Assembly: GCF_004322855.1 (NCBI RefSeq)
Contig: NZ_CP036402.1
Span: 1,984,001 to 2,048,000 of the forward strand
DNA from: Egibacter rhizosphaerae
GTDB lineage: Bacteria > Actinomycetota > Nitriliruptoria > Euzebyales > Egibacteraceae
DNA: 64,000 nt
Direction: 5' to 3'
Positions 1-6,351 of this stretch are shown in pieces. How positions within the stretch are numbered: position 1 is the first letter of the stretch; each line of letters opens with the position of its first letter. Position numbers and translations under genes: made by a program. A model generated the notes under the pieces. That model had not been told where the DNA came from. It worked only from the letters and a program-made list of their open reading frames with translations, and ran no database searches.

Positions 1-222
1 CCCCTCGATCGAGTTCTCGAGGGGGACCACGCCGAGGTCGGCGGTCTCCGCGCGAACGGCGTCGAGAATCTCCCCGATCGACGAGAGCGCGTCGCGCGCC
101 GCGTCGGGGGCGGCCAGGCGCGCGGCCTCGCTGGCGAACGTGCCCTCGGGGCCGAGGAACGCGACTCGGGGCCCCGCCGGGCGCTCCTCCCGCGGACGCG
201 ACGGCTCGCGGGTGCTGGTCAT
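1..222 (-). CDS. pheA: Prephenate dehydratase, N-terminal part (cut by window edge)
   Basis: The reverse strand encodes about 74 residues opening with a short charged leader and then AFLGPEGTFASEAA, with VVPLENSIEG at the window edge. Both are hallmark prephenate dehydratase motifs (prephenate to phenylpyruvate in phenylalanine synthesis); the PLENS segment lies in the catalytic domain. The ATG at 220-222 overlaps the stop of the upstream DUF4446 gene in an ATGA arrangement, so the two are probably translationally coupled. The catalytic TRF motif and the ACT domain would lie outside the window and cannot be checked. A monofunctional enzyme rather than a chorismate mutase fusion is likely, since no mutase domain precedes the motif. 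Confidence 0.9.
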   Translation of the reverse strand, partial: MTSTREPSRPREERPAGPRVAFLGPEGTFASEAARLAAPDAARDALSSIGEILDAVRAETADLGVVPLENSIEG

Positions 223-746
223 CGCGCGTCTCCTTGGCTCGAGGACGACACGGGGGCGACCGGACCGGTCTCGAGCGCGACACGCAGCACCTGGCGCTCC
301 TCGTCGCTCAGGTGGAACTGGCTCTCGCCGGCCCGGATCGGTTTCGCGTACGACCGGGAGTCGTTGCGGCCGTGGATCGCGGTGAACACGACGCCGTCAC
401 CGCGCTCGTCGATCATCGCGCTCGAGAACGACAGTTGGCCACCGACCTCGTCGAACGCGTCGTAGCGCACCGTGGCGACGCGGCTCACGCAGCCCGAGAG
501 CAGCCGGCGCAACCCGTCGACGCGGTCCTCGATGCCCACGACCTCGCCCCGCAACGCCGTGACCTCGTCGATGTGGCGCCGCAGGAGGGTGAGCACGTCC
601 TCGCTGCGCCCCTGGCTGAACACCGCGTAGGCGCGTTGCACACGCCGCGCGCGCATCAGCGAGACGACCGCGATGGCCAGCGCGGCCAGCGCGCACAGCG
701 CCGCACCGCCCGCGAGCGCTGCCATCACGGTCTCGTTGAACTCCAC
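219..746 (-). CDS. DUF4446 family membrane-anchored protein
   Basis: 175 residues. One transmembrane helix near residues 8-32 is followed by a basic stretch, a coiled-coil-like region (about 45-85) and the conserved DUF4446 block RYDAFDEVGGQLSFSSA ... GVVFTAIHGRNDSRSYAKPI. The function of this actinobacterial/firmicute family is unknown. It lies directly upstream of pheA with a 4-base overlap, an arrangement I recall from other actinobacteria. The family assignment rests on the RYDAF...GGQLSFS and IHGRxxSRxYAKP motifs and is secure; a link to phenylalanine synthesis is only positional. Confidence 0.85.
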   Translation of the reverse strand: MEFNETVMAALAGGAALCALAALAIAVVSLMRARRVQRAYAVFSQGRSEDVLTLLRRHIDEVTALRGEVVGIEDRVDGLRRLLSGCVSRVATVRYDAFDEVGGQLSFSSAMIDERGDGVVFTAIHGRNDSRSYAKPIRAGESQFHLSDEERQVLRVALETGPVAPVSSSSQGDAR

Positions 747-840
747 GGTCGCTGCCCCTGACGTCGTCCCGCCGCGTCGCGCACCCCGAGTCTACGCACG
801 CACTGCGGCTCTCACGGCCGAGGCCTCGCCGGCCCATTCA

Positions 841-930
841 GGCGGGTCGGACGGGCCAGGCGGGTCGGACGGGCCAGGCGGGTCGGACGGGCCAGGCGGG
901 TCGGACGGGTCAGGCGGGCCGGACGCGGCA
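841..930. repeat. 18-bp tandem repeat, five copies
   Basis: An 18-base unit starting GGCGGGTCGGAC is repeated from 841: three identical copies, a fourth with one change and a fifth, degenerate copy ending near 930. It lies in the 245-base gap between the DUF4446 gene and the winged-helix gene. The period is a multiple of three, so reading frames stay open through it on both strands (Pro/Asp/Ser-rich on the minus strand), but no start with a ribosome binding site or family match supports a gene. It is most likely a neutral or length-variable intergenic minisatellite. Confidence 0.8.
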
Positions 931-991
931 GGGTGCGACTCACCGTCGCGGGCGCCGAGCAGGCCGGTGCCACCCCAGGGGGCACCGCGCA

Positions 992-1528
992 TCACTGAAC
1001 GCTGTCCGCCCTGCCGGCTCGATCGCGGAAGGTGGGCTGGCTCGCCGTGCCGAGCACGTACCCGTGGCTTCGCACCGTCCGGATCCGCAGCCCGAGCGGG
1101 GCGAGGCGCCGGCGCAGACGCATGATCTGGACGTCAAGGTTGTTCCGTGCATCCGAGGCCCCGGGCCAGGCGCGCGCGACCAGATCGTCGCGTTCGACCA
1201 GCTCCCCGAACCGCTCGATCAGTGCCCGGGCGATCGCCGTGTCGACCGGGCCGAGACTGACCCAGTCCCCGCGGTACCGCAGGATTCCCGCGCTGTCGAG
1301 CTCCGGACGCAACGAGACCTCCCCGCGCACCGCTCGGGAGGTCAGCGTCGCGGTACGGGCCAGGATGTCCCGCTCCATGGCCGGGATCCGAACCCAGTCC
1401 TCGAGGCAGTCGGTCACCTCGGGGGGGATGGCGTCGTCCTCGACGAGCAGCAGTCGTGGGGTGCCCTCGGCCCGCAACTTGTCGAGATGCTCGGCCTCGG
1501 CCGGCCAGTGCACTAGTTCCACAGCCAT
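992..1528 (-). CDS. Winged-helix (OmpR/PhoB-type) DNA-binding protein
   Basis: 178 residues from the ATG at 1526-1528. An AAGGAG sequence 8 bases upstream favours this start over the in-frame ATG 24 bases further out, which would contain the Shine-Dalgarno sequence inside the gene. The C-terminal ~95 residues form an OmpR/PhoB-type winged helix (LVERDDLVARAWP, LDVQIMRLRRRLAPLGLRIRTVRSHGYVL). The N-terminal half contains LLLVEDDA, resembling the start of a receiver domain, but is too short for one and lacks the rest of a phosphoacceptor site. It is probably an orphan regulator not controlled by phosphorylation. Partner and targets are unknown. Confidence 0.75.
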   Translation of the reverse strand: MAVELVHWPAEAEHLDKLRAEGTPRLLLVEDDAIPPEVTDCLEDWVRIPAMERDILARTATLTSRAVRGEVSLRPELDSAGILRYRGDWVSLGPVDTAIARALIERFGELVERDDLVARAWPGASDARNNLDVQIMRLRRRLAPLGLRIRTVRSHGYVLGTASQPTFRDRAGRADSVQ

Positions 1529-1715
1529 GATGGCGCTCCTTACGGCCGTCATCGCGTCCCCCGCTCGCCGTGGACCGGCGGCTTCGGCCCCGGCTTGACA
1601 GCCCTACGCCAAGTATGCGTGAGTCCGTCAAGAACCTCACGCCGCCGAAGTGTCCGATCGGCCCTCGACCCTTGCTACACCTGGGCCGACACTCGCCGAC
1701 GCAACGAGGGGCGAG

Positions 1716-1787
1716 ATGGTGATCACCCATCGTGACCGCCCGCGTGCGTTCCCCGCATGCCCGAAGAACCTGGCGGGACGACGATGA
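1716..1787 (+). CDS. Possible 23-codon leader ORF coupled to the PilZ gene
   Basis: An ATG at 1716-1718, preceded by GAGGGGCG, opens a 23-codon frame rich in Arg and Pro. Its TGA (1785-1787) overlaps the downstream ATG (1784-1786) as ATGA. Such an overlap is typical of translational coupling. No peptide family is recognised. It could be a chance open frame, but the good ribosome binding site and exact stop-start overlap favour either a coupled leader or a decision for the 1784 start of the PilZ gene. Confidence 0.35.
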   Translation: MVITHRDRPRAFPACPKNLAGRR

Positions 1788-2455
1788 CGGCAAACCAGAT
1801 CTACCCGGAGATCAACGAACGCGTCGAGCTCGCGCGCGACGAGTGGGACGGCCCCGCTCGCTCGCGGGTGGAGGACACGGCTCGGCTGGCCGACGGCACC
1901 ATGGCGCTCGTGGTGTCCGCGCCGCGACGAGCGGGCAGCGGCGCCGCCCGAGCCGGCCCCGGCGACGTCGTCGAGATCACGTGGGCGAACGAACGCGGGC
2001 TCTGCTGTGCCGACGCGGAACTCATCGCGGCGGAGGAGGAACCGGTGCCCACCTGGGCACTCGCCCTGCCCCGCGGCCCCGAGATCGTGCAGCGCCGCGA
2101 CGCGGTGCGGGTGCCCGTCACCGTGTGGGCCAGGCTGCTCCCCGCCGACCGGGCCGAGGGCGACCCCCTCCCCGCGCAGCTGGCCGACCTGAGCGAGACC
2201 GGCGCCCGGATCCGCCGTCCCGACGGCGCCACGTTGGTGTGCGGGGATCACGTGACGCTCGTGGTCTCGACCGAGGAGGGGGAGATCGAGCTGTCGGCGG
2301 AGGTCGTGCGGGAGGACCGCGAGACCGGCGACGCCCCACTCCGCGGCTACGGCCTGGCCTTCCGAGGGATCCCGCGGCCGGCCGAGGACAGGTTGCGGCG
2401 ACACTTGATCTCGCTGCAGCTCGCCCAGCGCGGGGCCACGCCGGCATCCACGTGA
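1784..2455 (+). CDS. PilZ domain protein (YcgR-like c-di-GMP receptor)
   Basis: About 223 residues from the ATG at 1784; an in-frame ATG at 1757 would add 9 residues but has no visible ribosome binding site. The N-terminal ~95 residues resemble the YcgR-N/PilZN beta domain. The C-terminal PilZ domain begins with the c-di-GMP-binding RxxxR motif (QRRDAVRVPV) followed by the (D/N)xSxxG motif (DLSETGARIR), and ends with YGLAFRGI. Both ligand-binding motifs are intact, so c-di-GMP binding is expected. YcgR-type proteins act as flagellar brakes, but no flagellar genes are visible in this window apart from a possible flagellum-type NlpC peptidase at 5658. Confidence 0.8.
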   Translation: MTANQIYPEINERVELARDEWDGPARSRVEDTARLADGTMALVVSAPRRAGSGAARAGPGDVVEITWANERGLCCADAELIAAEEEPVPTWALALPRGPEIVQRRDAVRVPVTVWARLLPADRAEGDPLPAQLADLSETGARIRRPDGATLVCGDHVTLVVSTEEGEIELSAEVVREDRETGDAPLRGYGLAFRGIPRPAEDRLRRHLISLQLAQRGATPAST

Positions 2456-2552
2456 ACCGGGCCGAGCGCACCCACTCGCCCGGCCGCGGCCGACCACCCG
2501 CGGCGCACGTGCTGCTTGACCGCCCGGCCGCCCCTCACGACGCTGCCGCTCC

Positions 2553-3911
2553 GTGACCGAGCCCTCGTACCCCGACGAGGCGGGGACGACGCAGGATCCA
2601 GCGGAGCGCCTGACGGCCGCACGGATCGCCGAGCTGACCCCGCTCGACCGCAACCGCTACGCCGACTTCCTCCGTGTGCTCGCGATCTGCATCGTCGTGC
2701 TGGGCCACTGGCTCGTCGCGGTGGTGCTCATCGACGACGGGTGGGAGGCGGGCTCGCTGCTCGCCATGGAGCCCTGGACGCAGTGGCTGACCTGGATCTT
2801 CCAGGTGATGCCGCTGTTCTTCTTCGTGGGCGGCTACGCGAACGCGGCGGCGTGGCGGTCCGCCCGCCAGCGGGGCCAGCCCTGGGCGCAGTGGATCCGG
2901 GTGCGGGCCCGGCGGCTCCTACGGCCGGTCCTTCCGCTCCTCGTCCTCTGGGTACCCCTGGCAGCGATCCTGGGGACCCTCGGCGTTCCCGGCGACCTGC
3001 TGCAACTCGGGACGCAGGTGGCGTTCATCCCCGCGTGGTTCCTCGCGGCCTACCTGCTGGTCTGCGCGATCGTCCCCACGACGTGGGCGCTGCACGAACG
3101 GCTCGGAGCATGGGCGGTGGTCGCCTTCGCGGTCGCGGCGGCCCTCGTCGACATCGTCCATCTCTTCGGCGTGCCCCTGCTCGGCTGGGCCAACTTCGTG
3201 TTCGTCTGGGCCGGGATCCACCAGCTGGGGTACCTCTGGTACGCCGAGCGCCTGCCCACGCGCGTGCCGGCAGCGCTCACCCTGCTCGGTGCCGGGCTCG
3301 CGGCTCTCGTAGCGCTCACGCAACTGGCGGACTACCCGCTCTCGCTGGTCGGCACCGGCATCGAGGACGAGCGCTCGAACAACTCCCCACCCACCGTGGC
3401 GCTCACGGCGCTCGGGGTGGCGCAGGTGGGCCTCGTCCTCGCGCTGCGCCGCCCCGCCGAACGATGGCTGCAACGCCCGGCGGTGTGGGCGCGCGTCGTC
3501 ATCGGGGGGTCGTTGGCGATGACGGTCTACCTCTGGCACATGACCGCACTCGTCCTCGTCATCGCCCTCACCTACCCGACCGGCCTGTGGCCGGCGGGTT
3601 CGGAGATCGACGCCACCTGGTGGGCGATGCGCCCTCTCTGGTGGGCCCTGCTCGCCGCGGCGCTGGCCGGCCTCGTGGCGGTCTTCGCACGCTTTGAGCG
3701 CTCCGGCAAGCCGATTCCGCGGCGGGGACGGGTGCGCACCGCCGTCGGGCTGGCGGCCTCGACCGCCGGTATCGGCCTCCTCGTCGCGGGAGGCCTCTAC
3801 GATCCGGCCCGGACCCTCGGGGTCCCACTGTCCGCGCTGGGACTCCTCGCGCTCGGGCTCGGGGCCCTCGGGGTGCTGCGTCCACGCCCTTCGCGGGAGG
3901 GGGGCGAGTAA
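2553..3911 (+). CDS. Acyltransferase 3 family membrane protein
   Basis: 452 residues from a GTG start with no clear ribosome binding site. A short hydrophilic N-terminus precedes RYADFLRVLAICIVVLGHWL, which carries the R...H signature of acyltransferase-3 (OafA/YrhL-like) proteins, then about ten predicted membrane helices with the late YLWHM segment typical of the family. Members transfer acyl groups from the cytoplasm to surface glycans or other acceptors; the acceptor here cannot be told. The final ~65 residues add two further hydrophobic segments and an Arg-rich tail. No glycan synthesis genes adjoin it, so it appears to stand alone. Confidence 0.8.
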   Translation: MTEPSYPDEAGTTQDPAERLTAARIAELTPLDRNRYADFLRVLAICIVVLGHWLVAVVLIDDGWEAGSLLAMEPWTQWLTWIFQVMPLFFFVGGYANAAAWRSARQRGQPWAQWIRVRARRLLRPVLPLLVLWVPLAAILGTLGVPGDLLQLGTQVAFIPAWFLAAYLLVCAIVPTTWALHERLGAWAVVAFAVAAALVDIVHLFGVPLLGWANFVFVWAGIHQLGYLWYAERLPTRVPAALTLLGAGLAALVALTQLADYPLSLVGTGIEDERSNNSPPTVALTALGVAQVGLVLALRRPAERWLQRPAVWARVVIGGSLAMTVYLWHMTALVLVIALTYPTGLWPAGSEIDATWWAMRPLWWALLAAALAGLVAVFARFERSGKPIPRRGRVRTAVGLAASTAGIGLLVAGGLYDPARTLGVPLSALGLLALGLGALGVLRPRPSREGGE

Positions 3912-3948
3912 CCGCCACGGACCAACCCGCGATCGCTAGCATTCGGGC

Positions 3949-4623
3949 ATGGCTGTCACCGACACGATCCGCGCGCGCATGCGCACGGTCCGCGCGGCGT
4001 TCGTCGCGACCAAGCACGCGGACCGCAAGCTCCTGCCCCTCTTGCTGGGCATCCCGCTCGCGACGCTCGCCGTGCTGGTGGCGGTCGACCTGCTCGTCGG
4101 CTGGTTCCCGCTCCTCACCGCGATCTCCGTCCCGCTGGCGCTGCTGCTCGCTGTGGTCATCTTCGGGCAGCGCGCCTCCAAGGCGCAGTTCGCCGCGATG
4201 CGCGGGCGACCCGGCGCGGCCGCGAGCGTCCTCGAGTCGATGCGCGGCCAGTGGCTCGTCACGGCCGGAGTGGCGTTCAGCCGGAAGCAGGACCTCGTGC
4301 ATCGCGTGGTCGGCCGGTGTGGAGTCGTCCTGGTGGGAGAAGGCGCGCCGGCGCGCACCAGGACCCTGCTCAAGCAGGAGGAGCGCAAGGCCAAGCGGGT
4401 GGTGGGCGACACGCCCATCCACACCGTGCTCGTCGGGGAGGGCGACGGCCGGGTGCCGATCGAAAAGCTCCGTCAGCACCTCATGAAGAAGAAGCGCGCG
4501 CTCAAGAAGCGCGAGGTCGCGGCGGTGAACAAGCGGCTGACGTCGCTGCCGTCGAGCGACATCCCGATCCCGAAGGGGCCCCTGCCCGGCGGCATGAAGA
4601 TGCCCCGCGCCCGCAACCGCTAG
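3949..4623 (+). CDS. DUF4191 family membrane protein
   Basis: 224 residues. Two adjacent transmembrane helices (about residues 28-75) are followed by GQRASKAQFAAMRGRPGAAASVL, the conserved GPRVVLVGEG-like strand (here CGVVLVGEG), HTVLVGEG, a Lys-rich helix and a C-terminal SLPSSDIPIPKGPLPGGMKMPR block, all characteristic of actinobacterial DUF4191. Function unknown. A TAGCAT box at 3937-3942, seven bases before the ATG, fits a leaderless promoter. The last 122 bases overlap a possible convergent gene on the minus strand. Confidence 0.85.
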   Translation: MAVTDTIRARMRTVRAAFVATKHADRKLLPLLLGIPLATLAVLVAVDLLVGWFPLLTAISVPLALLLAVVIFGQRASKAQFAAMRGRPGAAASVLESMRGQWLVTAGVAFSRKQDLVHRVVGRCGVVLVGEGAPARTRTLLKQEERKAKRVVGDTPIHTVLVGEGDGRVPIEKLRQHLMKKKRALKKREVAAVNKRLTSLPSSDIPIPKGPLPGGMKMPRARNR

Positions 4624-4882
4624 CCGCCGCTTCCACCGAGCGCGTCGGTGCCGCGGGAGGGTGCGTACTCGATGCGGATCCTGCCAGGCGCCAGCCCAGC
4701 CCAACGAGCCACCTCCCGACGGTGCGCCGCACCGCCGGGAGGCGCGCCCGAACGTGACGTGGTGAGGCGGCTCTGGCTGCCGCTCCGGCCTGGCTGACCT
4801 CCCGGAACGTGCGCGCCTCCAGCAAGAGCCGACGATGCTCGGCGTGGGCGAACGCCTCGACCCCCATCTGCGGCCAATGCAC
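4502..4882 (-). CDS. Small Arg/Ala-rich protein, uncertain 3' end
   Basis: A GTG at 4880-4882 with AGGAGG five bases upstream opens a frame whose first ~70 residues (AHAEHRRLLLEARTFREVSQ ... TVGRWLVGLGWRLAGSA) look like the small amphipathic proteins common in actinobacteria: an HRRLL/EAR helix followed by a WLxxLGWRLAG end. After that segment no stop occurs until 4502, so the tail runs antisense through the DUF4191 gene and reads like non-coding sequence. Another frame stops at 4620, so a frameshift or a lost stop codon is possible. Divergent from soxR across a region full of inverted repeats. Function unknown. Confidence 0.4.
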   Translation of the reverse strand: MHWPQMGVEAFAHAEHRRLLLEARTFREVSQAGAAARAASPRHVRARLPAVRRTVGRWLVGLGWRLAGSASSTHPPAAPTRSVEAAASGCGRGASSCRRAGAPSGSGCRSTAATSAACSPPRPRAS

Positions 4883-4907
4883 GGTGACCTCCTCGTCCAA
4901 CCGGTTC

Positions 4908-4949
4908 CGTCTCCGTGGAGACGCCAGTTGTCGTCTCGCGTCGCGAGAC
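4908..4949. promoter_or_regulatory. Cluster of inverted repeats upstream of soxR
   Basis: Two perfect inverted repeats lie side by side: CGTCTCC (4908-4914) with GGAGACG (4917-4923), and GTCTCGCG (4933-4940) with CGCGAGAC (4942-4949). GAGACG near 4919 can also pair with CGTCTC near 4932, so alternative hairpins are possible. They sit in the divergent gap between the small minus-strand gene and soxR, just before the SoxR-like box. They could be operators or RNA structure; which one is not decidable from sequence. Confidence 0.45.
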
Positions 4950-4954
4950 CGTAG

Positions 4955-4976
4955 GACCTAAACTTTGCTTTAGGTC
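4955..4976. promoter_or_regulatory. SoxR-box-like palindrome
   Basis: Perfect 8-bp arms GACCTAAA (4955-4962) and TTTAGGTC (4969-4976) flank six bases. The inner 18 bp, CCTAAACTTTGCTTTAGG, match the layout of the known SoxR operator (CCTCAAGTTAACTTGAGG) in length, CC/GG ends and AT-rich centre. It lies 45 bases before the soxR start, so autoregulation or control of the divergent small gene is likely. Confidence 0.6.
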
Positions 4977-5021
4977 AAGTTCGAGGTCGCCGAGGGACGC
5001 ACGCGAGGGGCTAAACGCGCG

Positions 5022-5474
5022 ATGGCCGAAGGGACGCTGTCGATCGGAACCGTGGCCGAGCGAGCCGGCATCACCGTGTCGGCCGTACGGTTCTACGAGT
5101 CGCGCGGGCTGATCTCGGCGAGCCGAACGTCGGGCGGGCAGCGCCGCTTCGAGCGCATCGTGTTGCGGCGCATCGCGTTCATCCAAGCGGCGCAGCAGGT
5201 GGGCCTCACCCTCGAGGAGATCGGTCGAGCGCTCGCGACACTGCCCGACGACCGCGGACCGACACAGGAGGACTGGGCACGGCTCTCGGCTGACTGGCGC
5301 GCACTCCTCGACGAGCGGATCCGGCTGCTCCAGGGCCTGCGCGACGAACTCGACGGCTGCATCGGTTGCGGGTGCCTCTCCCTCGCCCGGTGCGGGCTGC
5401 GCAACCCCGGCGACGCGGCGAGCCGCCTCGGCCCTGGCCCGCGCTACCTCTACGGCGACCGCCCCGTGTCCTAA
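5022..5474 (+). CDS. soxR: SoxR, redox-sensing MerR-family regulator
   Basis: 150 residues. The N-terminal MerR helix-turn-helix (LSIGTVAERAGITVSAVRFYE, wing ending GGQRRF) is followed by a dimerisation helix and the cysteine cluster C113-x2-C116-x-C118-x5-C124 (CIGCGCLSLARC), which ligates the [2Fe-2S] centre of SoxR. It would sense redox-cycling compounds or superoxide and activate a promoter with a long spacer. No soxS is expected in actinobacteria, where SoxR acts directly on a few oxidoreductase or efflux genes; none adjoins it here. A SoxR-type palindrome lies at 4955-4976. Confidence 0.93.
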   Translation: MAEGTLSIGTVAERAGITVSAVRFYESRGLISASRTSGGQRRFERIVLRRIAFIQAAQQVGLTLEEIGRALATLPDDRGPTQEDWARLSADWRALLDERIRLLQGLRDELDGCIGCGCLSLARCGLRNPGDAASRLGPGPRYLYGDRPVS

Positions 5475-5657
5475 GAACCCCGCGCTCGTCCGTCCCCTCC
5501 GTCGACACAGGCGACCTCCGCCACGGACGACTCGCGGACAGCACGGAATCCTGCGCGACTCCTTCATCCGGATCCGGCGCTGCCGACGGGGCGGGCCTGA
5601 CCGGGGCCGCCTCCGACCGACCGGGGCGGGCCGACGTGAGACCAAGCAGGAGACTCC

Positions 5658-6299
5658 ATGCCCACGGTGCAGGCCCTTTCGCCGCAGGCGCCATCCCCGG
5701 CTGCCGACGTCCAGCGCGCCGACGGTGACGGCCGTGACGGGTTCGCCGACGCCCTGACGCAGGCCGCCGCCAGGACCGGCACCAGCGACCTCCCGATCCA
5801 GAACAGCGTCGCCGGGGCGACCCTGGGGCAGATGCTGGGCCTGCCGCCGGTCCCACCCGCTGAGGTCGCCGCAGGCGCGCCGCAGATCGACGCCGCTCAT
5901 GCGTTGACCGGTACCAGCGGCGCCGGGGCCCGCGGCGGGGGCGGACACCCCGTCATCGCGGCCGCCGAGCAGTACCTCGGGGTGCCGTACAAGTGGGGCG
6001 GCACGAACCCGAACGTCGGCTTGGACTGCAGTGGCTTCACGCAACAGGCCTTCGCCGACATCGGTGTCGACCTGCCCCGTGTGTCGAAGGACCAGTCCCG
6101 GGCCGGCCAGGAGGTCCCCGACCTGTCGCAGGCTCAGCCCGGCGACCTCTTGTACTGGGAGGGCACGGGCGGCAGCGCGAACCACATCGGCATCTACACC
6201 GGCGACGGCGAGATGATGCACGCCCCGCGGACGGGCCAGGACGTCCAGTACGACTCGATCCGCAGCCAGCCGCCGACCACGATCCGCCGCGTCGCCTAA
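5658..6299 (+). CDS. NlpC/P60 (C40) peptidase without signal peptide
   Basis: 213 residues, good ribosome binding site (AGGAGA, 5 bases before the ATG). The C-terminal NlpC/P60 domain (about 97-205) has the catalytic Cys124 (LDCSGF), His176 (NHIGIY) and His188 (MHAPRTG), so it should cleave peptidoglycan stem peptides. The N-terminal ~90 residues are low-complexity Ala/Pro-rich and contain no signal peptide or membrane helix. Flagellar operons of some actinobacteria carry very similar C40 proteins (DLPRVSxDQ ... MxAPRTG) that probably leave the cell through the flagellar export apparatus. Together with the PilZ protein nearby this is a plausible role, but no flagellar structural gene is visible. 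Confidence 0.8.
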   Translation: MPTVQALSPQAPSPAADVQRADGDGRDGFADALTQAAARTGTSDLPIQNSVAGATLGQMLGLPPVPPAEVAAGAPQIDAAHALTGTSGAGARGGGGHPVIAAAEQYLGVPYKWGGTNPNVGLDCSGFTQQAFADIGVDLPRVSKDQSRAGQEVPDLSQAQPGDLLYWEGTGGSANHIGIYTGDGEMMHAPRTGQDVQYDSIRSQPPTTIRRVA

Positions 6300-6351
6300 C
6301 CCTCGAGCGCCTCGCCCGCGGGGCGCGGGCGTCCCGCTACGCTGCGCGGCA

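Noticed and set aside
792-995. Pro/Asp/Ser-rich small frame over the 18-bp repeat
   Set aside because: The repeat itself keeps the frame open; no start signal or family supports it.
1595-1632. Facing TTGACA and TTGACG hexamers between the winged-helix and PilZ genes
   Set aside because: They look like opposed -35 boxes but neither has a -10 box at normal distance.
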